Of a stretch of DNA of 64,000 nucleotides, positions 9,975 through 17,123 are shown piece after piece. Every line of letters starts with the position of its first letter. Within the stretch, counting starts at the first letter, position 1. The position numbers and the translations under genes were made by a program. The notes beneath the pieces are model-generated. The model saw only the letters and a program-made list of their open reading frames with translations, was not told the origin of the DNA and did no database searches. This DNA comes from an uncultured bacterium (GTDB lineage: Bacteria > Cyanobacteriota > Vampirovibrionia > Gastranaerophilales > Gastranaerophilaceae). The stretch is taken from contig CANENE010000001.1 of assembly GCA_947428835.1 (NCBI GenBank), positions 124,001 to 188,000 on the forward strand. Reading direction: 5' to 3'.

Positions 9975-10946
9975 ATGAAAATCACTTCTATACAGCCATC
10001 ACAAACTACAAAAATTTCTAAAAAAATACCCCATTTGGGCATATTTAGATTAAAATTGTCAAAAGATAATTTTGAAAAAAGGACCATTTGCGCAACGGAT
10101 AAATCTAAAAACAAAGATGTCACAGGTTTTTTGGAAAAAAATATAATCTTAAAAACTACAGATGGCGAATATATTAAAGGCTGCATTATTAAAGATATTG
10201 AAGATAAAAACACCTTCTATGCCTGTGCAGATGATGAAAAACTATGCGAGATGATAGTTCAAAATTATCCGGGCAACTCCTTTCAAGTCAGATCTCTTCA
10301 AGGGCAAAACAATCAAGGAGAATACAAAGGTGCAGGAACCGAATTATTAAAACTGGCAGCCGAAAAAAGCAAAAAATTCAGACATGATGGCGAGCTTGAA
10401 CTTGTGATGACGGGGTCTTTTCTTTTTTATTATAAAAACAATTTTCGGGCAAACAAAAAATATAAAGGATATGAGCATAAAAATGCATTTTTAGATTACG
10501 CATTTAGAAACAATATTGATATCACAAAACTTCCAAAACACAATGAAAATAACTATATTTCGCTTATGTATCTCGATAAACAAGGAGCAGATGCTCTTTT
10601 AAAAGGCGAAAGACTTTGTGATACAAGCGCGTCTGTGACTTTATTTTCTAAAGAAAGACAAGATAAGGTATATTCTAAGATAGTTCCATATGATATCGAT
10701 TTGGCTGAAGTTGACGAAAATAAATCCGTTCTTCAAATAATTGAAAAAGAACCCTATATAAGGCAGGTAGCATACATTATATTAAATCTTCAAAATGATG
10801 GAGGCAAAAAAAGATTTGAAATAGCAGACGATTGCATACATTATATACAAAAAAATGACAATAAATTGAATGATTTCTATGAAAAAGAACTAACGAATAC
10901 CTTTGAAATCATCCAAGGCTATTTCTTGGGACATAAAATCTCTTAA
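9975..10946 (+). CDS. Uncharacterised protein with GNAT-like acetyltransferase segment
   Basis: I do not recognise the whole protein (323 aa). Residues ~110-150 (FQVRSLQGQNNQGEYKGAGTELLKLAAEKS) resemble the acetyl-CoA-binding motif A of GNAT N-acetyltransferases (R/Q-x-x-G-x-G/A, then a long helix). The flanking LELVMTGSFLFYYKNNF fits the following strand and the Y-x-x-x-x-F pattern. The N-terminus (MKITSIQPSQTTKIS) is polar with no signal peptide, similar in style to the leader-bearing proteins elsewhere here but without the Phe-x-Gly box. It starts 3 bp after the membrane protein, and its 3' end overlaps the convergent Fe-S gene by 57 bp. Confidence 0.5.
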   Translation: MKITSIQPSQTTKISKKIPHLGIFRLKLSKDNFEKRTICATDKSKNKDVTGFLEKNIILKTTDGEYIKGCIIKDIEDKNTFYACADDEKLCEMIVQNYPGNSFQVRSLQGQNNQGEYKGAGTELLKLAAEKSKKFRHDGELELVMTGSFLFYYKNNFRANKKYKGYEHKNAFLDYAFRNNIDITKLPKHNENNYISLMYLDKQGADALLKGERLCDTSASVTLFSKERQDKVYSKIVPYDIDLAEVDENKSVLQIIEKEPYIRQVAYIILNLQNDGGKKRFEIADDCIHYIQKNDNKLNDFYEKELTNTFEIIQGYFLGHKIS

Positions 10947-11948
10947 TTCCAGCGTCTTTTTAAAATTAAAAGAAATAATTTGATTGTATCTTAACCCCAT
11001 AGTGCAGCTCGGGCAAGCGGTCAAAATCAAATCAGCTTGTGAATCTTTGATGACTCTTGCTTTTTTAAGAGCAATTTTAGTTGATATTATAGGATGAAAA
11101 AGAAAATAGCTTCCTCCAAAGCCGCAGCAGCTATCGTCTTTTGCAGAAATATAATTAATATCTTTGATAGAATTTAGCATATTTTCTATTTTTTCAAAAT
11201 CTTTTTGAATCATATGACAGGGTTTATGAAAAGTGACTTTTTTCCCTTTGTATTTAGAATTTTGTTTCAATTCTAAAACCATATCATCAAAAATATCAGA
11301 TATGAAAATAAGCTTCTTTTTTTCATTTTCATTAAGCTCTTCATATTCTAAAACGGCACTATAACAGCTTGCGCAATCAAAAACAACATATTTAGCTTTC
11401 TTAATTAATTCAATATTTCTTTCTTTTGCTTTTTTATAGTTTTTAATGTCGCCTCCGGTTAGATATGGAAGCGCGCAGCAGCTGAAATCGGGATTATAAA
11501 AAAGATTATCTAAAAAGGTGATTTTATGTTGATTTTTAGCTACACACCCTTTGAAATATAAGATATCTTTGTGTTTAGGTTCTATTTTTTTATTTTTTTT
11601 AAACAAATTTAAAAAATACACTATAGAAAGAGGTAAAAGCTTCAATTTCAAAAATAATCTTTGGCTTATTTTTGATGGCGCCAATTGTGCATTTTTATAG
11701 GCAAAAATCAACGAAGTATCGACCTTTGAAGGGCAGTTTGCTTTGCATCTTGAACAATTGAGACAAATTTTTAAATCTTTTATAATTTGCTTTTTTTCAA
11801 GATTACCGTTTAAAAAACCAAGAATTTTAATAATAAGCCCTCTTGGGGTTTGATTTTCATCTTTTTTAATGTTATATATAGGGCAATTTTTAAGACATAG
11901 TGCACATCTTGAACATCTTTTAAGATTTTTTTCAATTTCTTCACTCAT
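10890..11948 (-). CDS. Fe-S oxidoreductase with two 4Fe-4S clusters and two CCG domains (GlcF/HdrD-like)
   Basis: Two ferredoxin-type clusters are encoded near the N-terminus: C12-C15-C18-C22 (CSRCALCLKNCP) and C62-C65-C68-C72 (CLNCSRCKANCP). Two cysteine-rich CCG domains follow: FKGCVAKNQH...SCCALPYLTGG, and FHKPCHMIQ...DDSCCGFGGSYF. This is the architecture of glycolate oxidase iron-sulfur subunit GlcF, LutA and heterodisulfide-reductase-type subunits, which pass electrons from a flavoprotein dehydrogenase to a quinone or thiol acceptor. No flavin partner (GlcD/GlcE) is adjacent, so the donor is unknown. Length (352) is a little short of GlcF. The 3' end overlaps the convergent gene. Confidence 0.85.
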   Translation of the reverse strand: MSEEIEKNLKRCSRCALCLKNCPIYNIKKDENQTPRGLIIKILGFLNGNLEKKQIIKDLKICLNCSRCKANCPSKVDTSLIFAYKNAQLAPSKISQRLFLKLKLLPLSIVYFLNLFKKNKKIEPKHKDILYFKGCVAKNQHKITFLDNLFYNPDFSCCALPYLTGGDIKNYKKAKERNIELIKKAKYVVFDCASCYSAVLEYEELNENEKKKLIFISDIFDDMVLELKQNSKYKGKKVTFHKPCHMIQKDFEKIENMLNSIKDINYISAKDDSCCGFGGSYFLFHPIISTKIALKKARVIKDSQADLILTACPSCTMGLRYNQIISFNFKKTLELRDFMSQEIALDDFKGIR

Positions 11949-11992
11949 ATGGTTTATAGTATAATTTAAAGGTAATTTAAAGGCAAAATATT

Positions 11993-12979
11993 ATGAAAAG
12001 CGCAAAACTAATAAATGGAAAAGTCGAATTAACAGCTGTAGAAAAACCTGTTCTAGATAGTACAGGCGCTATTATAAAGGTTCTTGGATGCGGGCTTTGC
12101 GGCTCAGATATTGTAAAAATCCGCCATGCAAACCAGAATAATGAAGAAAAAATTGTCTTAGGGCACGAGGTTGTAGGCATCATTGAAGAAATTAATGACG
12201 AGAAATCAAAGTTTAAAGTCGGAGATATTGTAGCCCTTGGGCATCATTATCCTTGTTTAAAGGACGATTGCGAATTTTGCAAAAACGCCTCCTATTCTAT
12301 GTGCAAGACTTTTAAAGCCTCAAATATAATCCCCGGCGGCTTTAGCGAATACATAAAAGTGGATTCTAATCATCTAAAATATACCGTCTATAAAATGGAC
12401 GACAACCTAAAAGAAGATGAAAAAGCATTTCTGGAACCATTATCCTGTTGCATTAGAGCAGTTGAAAGAGCGGGATTTAATTATAAAGATAAAAAAAATT
12501 CAAAACACTCGGCTCTTGTTATAGGATTAGGCTCAATCGGGCTTTTAATGATGAAAGCACTTAGAGCCTTTGAAGTAGAGACATTTGGCTTTGATATTTC
12601 AGCGCAAAGAATGAATTTAGCAAATCGCCACGGCTTTAGATTTGATGAAAATAAAAAATATGATACAGTTTTTCTTACTGCAGGAAATTCAAAAGCCATC
12701 GAATCTGCTCTAAAATACGTTATAGATGGCGGCAAAATTATAGTATTTTCATCAGTTGAAGATGATTTTAAAGGTTTTTCGAATAATGAAATATATTATA
12801 GGGAACTTTCTATTATTGCAAGCTATTCGCCTTCTCCAAGTAACATTAAACTTTCAAGTGAATTGTTAAACAGCAAAAAAGTTGATGTTTCAAATCTTTC
12901 AACGTATTATAAACTTGATGATATTCAAAAAGCAATTGAAGATAGCAGCAAGATTTTAAAGGCATATATCAAAATATGA
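11993..12979 (+). CDS. Zinc-dependent medium-chain alcohol/polyol dehydrogenase
   Basis: All zinc ligands are visible: catalytic C36 (GCGLCGSD) and H58-E59 (VLGHEVVG), and the structural four-cysteine lobe C88, C93, C96, C104. The NAD-binding loop is ALVIGLGSIGLLMMKALRAF. At 328 residues it is of normal length. The substrate cannot be told; sorbitol, threonine or sugar-alcohol dehydrogenases are the closest style. A TATAAT at 11959-11964 lies upstream as a possible -10. The next dehydrogenase begins inside its stop codon (ATGA overlap), so the pair is translationally coupled, perhaps acting on successive steps or as a heteromer. Confidence 0.88.
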   Translation: MKSAKLINGKVELTAVEKPVLDSTGAIIKVLGCGLCGSDIVKIRHANQNNEEKIVLGHEVVGIIEEINDEKSKFKVGDIVALGHHYPCLKDDCEFCKNASYSMCKTFKASNIIPGGFSEYIKVDSNHLKYTVYKMDDNLKEDEKAFLEPLSCCIRAVERAGFNYKDKKNSKHSALVIGLGSIGLLMMKALRAFEVETFGFDISAQRMNLANRHGFRFDENKKYDTVFLTAGNSKAIESALKYVIDGGKIIVFSSVEDDFKGFSNNEIYYRELSIIASYSPSPSNIKLSSELLNSKKVDVSNLSTYYKLDDIQKAIEDSSKILKAYIKI

Positions 12980-14025
12980 TAAATAATAAAATGAAAGCTA
13001 TAAGATTTTACGCACCCGGTGACATCAGATACGAAGAAATTGAAATCCCATCTTTAGGTGACGGAGAAATTCTTGTTAAAATCGAAGCAGCGCTCACTTG
13101 CGGAACAGATGTTAAAACCTTTAAAAGAGGTCATCCTGTTTTAATTAAAAAGGTTCCATCAGGTTTTGGACACGAATTTGCAGGAATTGTTGCTAAAATC
13201 GGAAAAAATGTTCAAAACGTAAAGACTGGTGATAGAGTAGTTTGCGCCAATTCTGCTCCTTGTGGCGAATGTTTCTTTTGCAAAAAAGGGCAATATGAAC
13301 TTTGCGAAAATCTTGAACTTTTAAATGGAGCATACGCCCAATATATCAAAGTACCAAAAAGAATTGTTGAAAAAAATACACTGATTATCCCTGATGACTT
13401 GGCTTTTGAGCTTGCAGCATTCACCGAACCTTTGTCTAACGTGGTCCACGGAATTGAAAAAACACCAATTCAAAAAGGCGATAGTGTTGGAATTATGGGA
13501 ATTGGCCCAATCGGGCTTATGTTTGCAAGGCTTGCAAAATTAAAAGGCGCAAGAGTAATAGCATTTGGAAGAAATCCTTTGAAATTAAAGGCAGCTAAAG
13601 AATTTGCTAAAGCCGATAGAGTTGTTGATATAAGCAAAACCGACAATATTGATAGTGCAGTATATGATTTTGCAGGCAAATACGGTCTTGATGTTGCAAT
13701 AGAATGCGTCGGAATGCCCGCTATTTGGGAAAAAATGTTCAAGCTTACAAGAAAAGGCGGCATTGTACATTTCTTTGGAGGATGTGCATCTGATACGTCC
13801 GTTTGTTTTGATACAAGGCGCCTGCATTATGATGAAGTCAGAATCATAAGCTCTTTTCATCATACGCCCAAATATTTTAGAAAAGCACTTGAATTAATTT
13901 CAAATAAAACAGTTGATGTTGAAAAATTGATTACAAAAAAAATGCCCCTGAAAGATGCCAAAAAAGCAATTGAAGAGCATAAAGAGGGCAAGGCTATAAA
14001 AATTTTGTTTCAAGATGAATTTTAA
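12976..14025 (+). CDS. Second zinc-dependent medium-chain dehydrogenase, coupled to the preceding one
   Basis: Catalytic ligands are C42 (TCGTDVK) and H66-E67 (GFGHEFAG). The structural zinc cysteines are C96, C99, C102 and C110 (PCGECFFCKKGQYELC). The Rossmann loop is VGIMGIGPIGLMFARLAKLK. The first ATG overlaps the previous stop by 4 bp; an ATG five codons later (MKAIRFYAPG) matches the usual MDR N-terminus better, so either start may be used. RRLHYDEVRIISSFHHTP near the C-terminus is typical of the L-threonine / sorbitol dehydrogenase branch. The exact substrate is open. Confidence 0.88.
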   Translation: MINNKMKAIRFYAPGDIRYEEIEIPSLGDGEILVKIEAALTCGTDVKTFKRGHPVLIKKVPSGFGHEFAGIVAKIGKNVQNVKTGDRVVCANSAPCGECFFCKKGQYELCENLELLNGAYAQYIKVPKRIVEKNTLIIPDDLAFELAAFTEPLSNVVHGIEKTPIQKGDSVGIMGIGPIGLMFARLAKLKGARVIAFGRNPLKLKAAKEFAKADRVVDISKTDNIDSAVYDFAGKYGLDVAIECVGMPAIWEKMFKLTRKGGIVHFFGGCASDTSVCFDTRRLHYDEVRIISSFHHTPKYFRKALELISNKTVDVEKLITKKMPLKDAKKAIEEHKEGKAIKILFQDEF

Positions 14026-14119
14026 GTTTTGTAAATTTTATTTCTTAACAAATCAACAAATATTTTTCTTGTGCTTTTAACAAATACATATAAGAATTAA
14101 GAAAGATGGTTGTTAGAAA

Positions 14120-15556
14120 ATGAATATTTCCCCTATCAAATTCTTCCAAAATAATATTAATTGTCAAACAAAAGATTGTAAAAAGCCAAATGCGCAAAAT
14201 GTAACTAATAATATTGAATTGCCGGGCTATAATGTTGCCTTTGGCGCTTTGATTAAAGATTATGATAAAAATCCTCTCGTAAATCTTAAGAAAGAAGATA
14301 GACAAGAAGTTATTTTCAACGTTGATTCTCTGCTTGAAGCTGCAAGAGTCCATGATGAAGTAAAAGTTAAATATGTAATGGATGATTTGTTTAAAAAATA
14401 CGGTAACATAAATCAAGTACACAAATATATCATTACGCAGGGAATTAACGTTAAAGACAGACAAGGCAAAAGAATAGAGCCTAATTATATATATTGGAAA
14501 TCATATTTTGACCATTTAGATGCATTTTTCAAACATGATGCCACAAGAAAAAGAAAATATCTGTCTATGGCAATATTTACAAAAAATGAAAATTTAAACA
14601 ACCTTGTTCATGCCTCAATTAATAAAAATACACATATGGGAAACGGTATTATCCCGCTGGTTTTTGATGCTACAAAGGAATTTCCTACTTTACAGGCAAA
14701 AATTTTAGAAAGTAAAAACTTCCAAGGCAGATCCATAGGTGACAGAATTCTGCCAATACTTAATAATGGCAATGATGCCAAGAAAATTAACGAAGTATTA
14801 AACGAGCTTTGCACAAGAACAAAAGCCATAAACAGAACTGCTTCAATTAATTTGTTGGAACTTAACAAACAAATATTAGAACAAGATAATAAAGAAGTGC
14901 TTGAAGCTCTATTATCTAAAGAATGCGTTTGTTATGGCGAGCTTTCAAAAGAAAACAGACAAAATTCATACACCAGCCTTAATAGTGAAGACTTTAGGAG
15001 GCTTGATAATTTATCAAAAGAAATTACCGTCCACGGAGGAACTTTAACAAAAGATGTCGTTTTGACAAATACGCCTCCTGTTGAGATGAAATACATGTGT
15101 CTTCACGATAAAGAATCTTATATGGATGTTAACAAAAGGGATATTTTAAGGCTTTGTAAATTCTTTAATGACTGTGTTGATAGCGATGAACTTGAAAAAT
15201 TCTATACATCGGCTGACCATAAAGGAAGATATATTTCAAGCTCATTGTGCAAAAGTGCTGAAGGTTTGAAGCTTATGAATGAAGCATGTTCAAAAAGAGG
15301 CGCCAGAGTCCTTTATAATATCTACATGCATAAAGACAAAGACGGAAAAACAATGGCAGATTATATGTTGATGTCTGATGACGAATTGAGGCAAGAAACA
15401 ATTGATGAATTAAATGATACTCTTATTGATATCTGCGCATCTTGTCTGCCTGTTAAGGAATTAAAAGCACTTAAAGATACTTATGCAGATTTTCTTGATT
15501 CAAGAATGCAAAAAATTGCAGACGAAATTGATGTAAGAGTTAAAAAAGCTGCATAA
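14120..15556 (+). CDS. Uncharacterised 478-aa protein with Asn-rich leader and F-G box
   Basis: No known domain is recognised. The N-terminus (MNISPIKFFQNNIN) is Asn-rich and polar, has no signal peptide, and leads to a box YNVAFGALI at residues 38-45. The same layout is found in several other proteins of this window. The body is mostly charged, helical-looking sequence with frequent Leu/Lys/Asp, no membrane segments and a few scattered cysteines. It stands alone, with about 95 bp upstream and the repeat-rich tRNA-Phe region downstream. Ribosome-binding site is poor (AAGAAAGATGG well upstream). Function unknown. Confidence 0.7.
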   Translation: MNISPIKFFQNNINCQTKDCKKPNAQNVTNNIELPGYNVAFGALIKDYDKNPLVNLKKEDRQEVIFNVDSLLEAARVHDEVKVKYVMDDLFKKYGNINQVHKYIITQGINVKDRQGKRIEPNYIYWKSYFDHLDAFFKHDATRKRKYLSMAIFTKNENLNNLVHASINKNTHMGNGIIPLVFDATKEFPTLQAKILESKNFQGRSIGDRILPILNNGNDAKKINEVLNELCTRTKAINRTASINLLELNKQILEQDNKEVLEALLSKECVCYGELSKENRQNSYTSLNSEDFRRLDNLSKEITVHGGTLTKDVVLTNTPPVEMKYMCLHDKESYMDVNKRDILRLCKFFNDCVDSDELEKFYTSADHKGRYISSSLCKSAEGLKLMNEACSKRGARVLYNIYMHKDKDGKTMADYMLMSDDELRQETIDELNDTLIDICASCLPVKELKALKDTYADFLDSRMQKIADEIDVRVKKAA

Positions 15557-15665
15557 AGAAAAGCTTGATGTTGCAAGATAAACAATAGTGCTTGATTTTT
15601 AAATTTGTTTCTGTTATTTTTTATAGAGTTGATAGCAGTTATCAACCTTGGATTTCAAGCAAAGA

Positions 15666-15768
15666 TTGAAAATTAAATATAATTTGCGTACGTTAGCTCC
15701 CTTAGTGGAGCGAAGCGAAACGGAATAAGTAATGTAGAGCAAGCTCTACCAACTGTTCCAACTATAAA
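15666..15768 (+). repeat. tRNA-Phe 5'-end-derived repeat unit 1 (decayed)
   Basis: The unit opens with TTGAAAATTAAATATAATTT, the same 20 bp that precede the real tRNA-Phe, then GCGTACGTTAGCTC, a damaged copy of the tRNA 5' end. It closes with GCTCTACCAACTG, the reverse complement of the tRNA D-arm. A GTAGAGC-AA-GCTCTAC hairpin lies within. It looks like a rearranged fragment of a tRNA gene. Confidence 0.6.
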
Positions 15769-15860
15769 TTGAAAACTAAATAATTTGCCGCGTTAGCCTT
15801 GGCGAGTTTACGAAGACAAAATACATATTCTCACCAACTGAGCTAACAAAAGTAAAAAAC
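15769..15860 (+). repeat. tRNA-Phe 5'-end-derived repeat unit 2 (decayed)
   Basis: TTGAAAACTAAATAATTT leads into GCCGCGTTAGC (15787-15797), an exact copy of the first 11 nt of tRNA-Phe. About 35 bp of unrelated sequence follow, then ACCAACTGAGCTAAC (15833-15847), the reverse complement of tRNA-Phe positions 7-21. So the tRNA 5' end faces an inverted copy of itself. The intact tRNA follows after the third copy of the leader. Confidence 0.6.
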
Positions 15861-15880
15861 TTGAAAATTAAATATAATTT

Positions 15881-15953
15881 GCCGCGTTAGCTCAGTTGGT
15901 AGAGCAAGGGACTGAAAATCCCTGTGTCCTTGGTTCGATTCCGAGACGCGGCA
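15881..15953 (+). tRNA. tRNA-Phe (anticodon GAA)
   Basis: The 73-nt cloverleaf has acceptor GCCGCGT / ACGCGGC, D arm TAGCTCAGTTGGTAGAGC, anticodon stem-loop GGGACTGAAAATCCC with GAA, and T arm GGTTCGATTCC. Discriminator A; CCA is not encoded. A TATAAT box ends only 2 nt before the first tRNA base, too close to give a normal 5' leader, so the true promoter is probably further upstream. Last 11 nt are repeated downstream (see the mobile element entry). Confidence 0.97.
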
Positions 15954-15967
15954 AATTTTTTGCATTT
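15943..15967 (+). repeat. Direct repeat A1 (tRNA-Phe 3' end)
   Basis: 25 bp beginning at tRNA nucleotide 63 (GAGACGCGGCA) and running 14 bp past the tRNA (AATTTTTTGCATTT). Perfect copy at 16067-16091; the bases just outside differ. Confidence 0.9.
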
Positions 15968-16066
15968 ATTATAAACTTTATTGTTTGGTCTGCGCCTCGG
16001 AGCAACCGCTTCGCTTATGCCCTCTCTTCGAAAGTGCGATTCAACGCACTTTCTCATCGGCAGAGT

Positions 16067-16091
16067 GAGACGCGGCAAATTTTTTGCATTT
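16067..16091 (+). repeat. Direct repeat A2 (copy of tRNA-Phe 3' end)
   Basis: Exact 25-bp copy of the tRNA-Phe 3' end and flank, 124 bp downstream of the original and immediately after TCGGCAGAGT. It lies 2 bp before the stop codon of the convergent gene at 16094. Confidence 0.9.
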
Positions 16092-16093
16092 TA

Positions 16094-16819
16094 TTAATTA
16101 CTTTTTTCAGACAGCATTTCAAGTGCTTCTTTTGCTGATGTTTCTAAATCTTCACTTATTACCGAGCTTACGGAAAATGGTCCGATATCTACTTGCTTAT
16201 CGGCAACCTTCATTATTTTGTCATATAGTTCATCAATGTTGCCATTTTTTAAATCTTTAATTGCCTCATCAAGAAATCCTTCAGACAGCATATCATTGCA
16301 GCAAGAAGCATTTTCCTTAATGAAATTTTCTACACCCTTTTCTTCCATTTCGGATACTGCAGCATTAATATCATCTTCACTTATATCAACAAAATTTGAT
16401 ATCGGCCAAGGAATGCTATCAACCACATTTGTTATTTTTTTAATATCACTTTTGTCAAACTCTGCTGCATTATCCGATTTTTCTATTGTTTTATCGGATG
16501 AATTATCCAAATAATTTTCATTTGATTTTGGATTTCGGAAAAAATCAAATATTGTTTTTAATTTACCATCAAAAGCATCAAACGTTTCTCCGCAAAAATC
16601 AGCTGCATCATTTATTAGCTCAAATACCTCTTCGGCAGTCAATTGTGCTTCTTGATTTTGCAAAACAGGAAATATTTCATTTTCTTCATTTGGCTGCACA
16701 TTTTGCGACACCGTATTCGCCTTAGGGCAGTAATCTCCTTTTGTTTGTTTGACGGTTGAATTAACATATTTCCATCCCTTGTTTTTCTTGATAGTATATT
16801 TATATAAACTATTTTTCAA
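16094..16819 (-). CDS. Uncharacterised acidic 241-aa protein
   Basis: I do not recognise this protein. It is strongly acidic (repeated Glu/Asp/Ser), soluble-looking, with no signal peptide or membrane helix. After a basic first 25 residues (MKNSLYKYTIKKNKGWKYV) come polar, low-complexity stretches and several short amphipathic helices (LTAEEVFELINDAADF, FLDEAIKDLKNG, AKEALEMLSEK). Five cysteines are scattered. Start choice is uncertain because no clear Shine-Dalgarno is seen. Its stop lies next to the tRNA-Phe-derived repeat. The large GHKL-type gene is divergent, about 300 bp away, and may share a regulatory region. Function unknown. Confidence 0.6.
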   Translation of the reverse strand: MKNSLYKYTIKKNKGWKYVNSTVKQTKGDYCPKANTVSQNVQPNEENEIFPVLQNQEAQLTAEEVFELINDAADFCGETFDAFDGKLKTIFDFFRNPKSNENYLDNSSDKTIEKSDNAAEFDKSDIKKITNVVDSIPWPISNFVDISEDDINAAVSEMEEKGVENFIKENASCCNDMLSEGFLDEAIKDLKNGNIDELYDKIMKVADKQVDIGPFSVSSVISEDLETSAKEALEMLSEKSN

Positions 16820-17123
16820 ATTAAAAATTGTTATATTTTATATATAAAAATTATATATCTTTACAATATTTAATATTAGCGCTGGGGCATAATTTGATTT
16901 ATTTGCATAAAAACTAAGCACCTTCCTTGTGAAAATACAAAAAATTCAACATTAAAAGTTGCTCAACAAATTAAAATATATTTACGCATTTTCTTATCAA
17001 AGTAAACGGGTACATATTTTCTGCGTGTTATTCCATCAAAAACCATTTGTAACAAATGCTACAAAATTAAAAAATTTCTTAGATTTTAAGCAATTCTTAT
17101 TTATCTGATTTTTTTATTTATTT
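16820..17123. other. 304-bp intergenic region between two divergent accessory genes
   Basis: Very AT-rich; no gene, tRNA or clear hairpin seen. It must hold the promoters of both divergent genes. The plus-strand gene has no Shine-Dalgarno before its ATG (TTTTTTATTTATTT). Confidence 0.5.

Larger units (their letters stand above)
15943..16091 (+). mobile_element. Putative tRNA-end insertion element, copy A (99-bp insert flanked by 25-bp repeats of the tRNA-Phe 3' end)
   Basis: The last 11 nt of tRNA-Phe plus 14 bp of flank (15943-15967) recur exactly at 16067-16091. The 99 bp between them carry a core GAGCAACCGCTTCGCTTATG and CCCTCTC (15998-16026), a perfect hairpin AAAGTGCG-ATTCAA-CGCACTTT (16031-16052), and end in TCGGCAGAGT directly against the second repeat. 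The same features, in the same order relative to the tRNA, are found at tRNA-Lys near 47.5 kb. No coding capacity. I infer a small non-autonomous element that rebuilds the tRNA 3' end on insertion; an alternative is slippage-type duplication of tRNA ends around a shared repeat. Confidence 0.55.

Noticed and set aside
14045-14464. 139-codon minus-strand open frame
   Set aside because: Antisense to the start of the 14120 gene; Phe/Ile-rich composition is the usual shadow of an AT-rich coding strand.
15887-16138. Open frames on both strands across tRNA-Phe
   Set aside because: They run through the tRNA and the insert. A shared frame with other repeat copies is expected from the repeat itself.
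16218-16725. Two plus-strand frames opposite the acidic 241-aa gene
   Set aside because: Shadows of Glu/Asp-rich codons read in reverse (Ser/Leu/Phe-rich), with no start signals.
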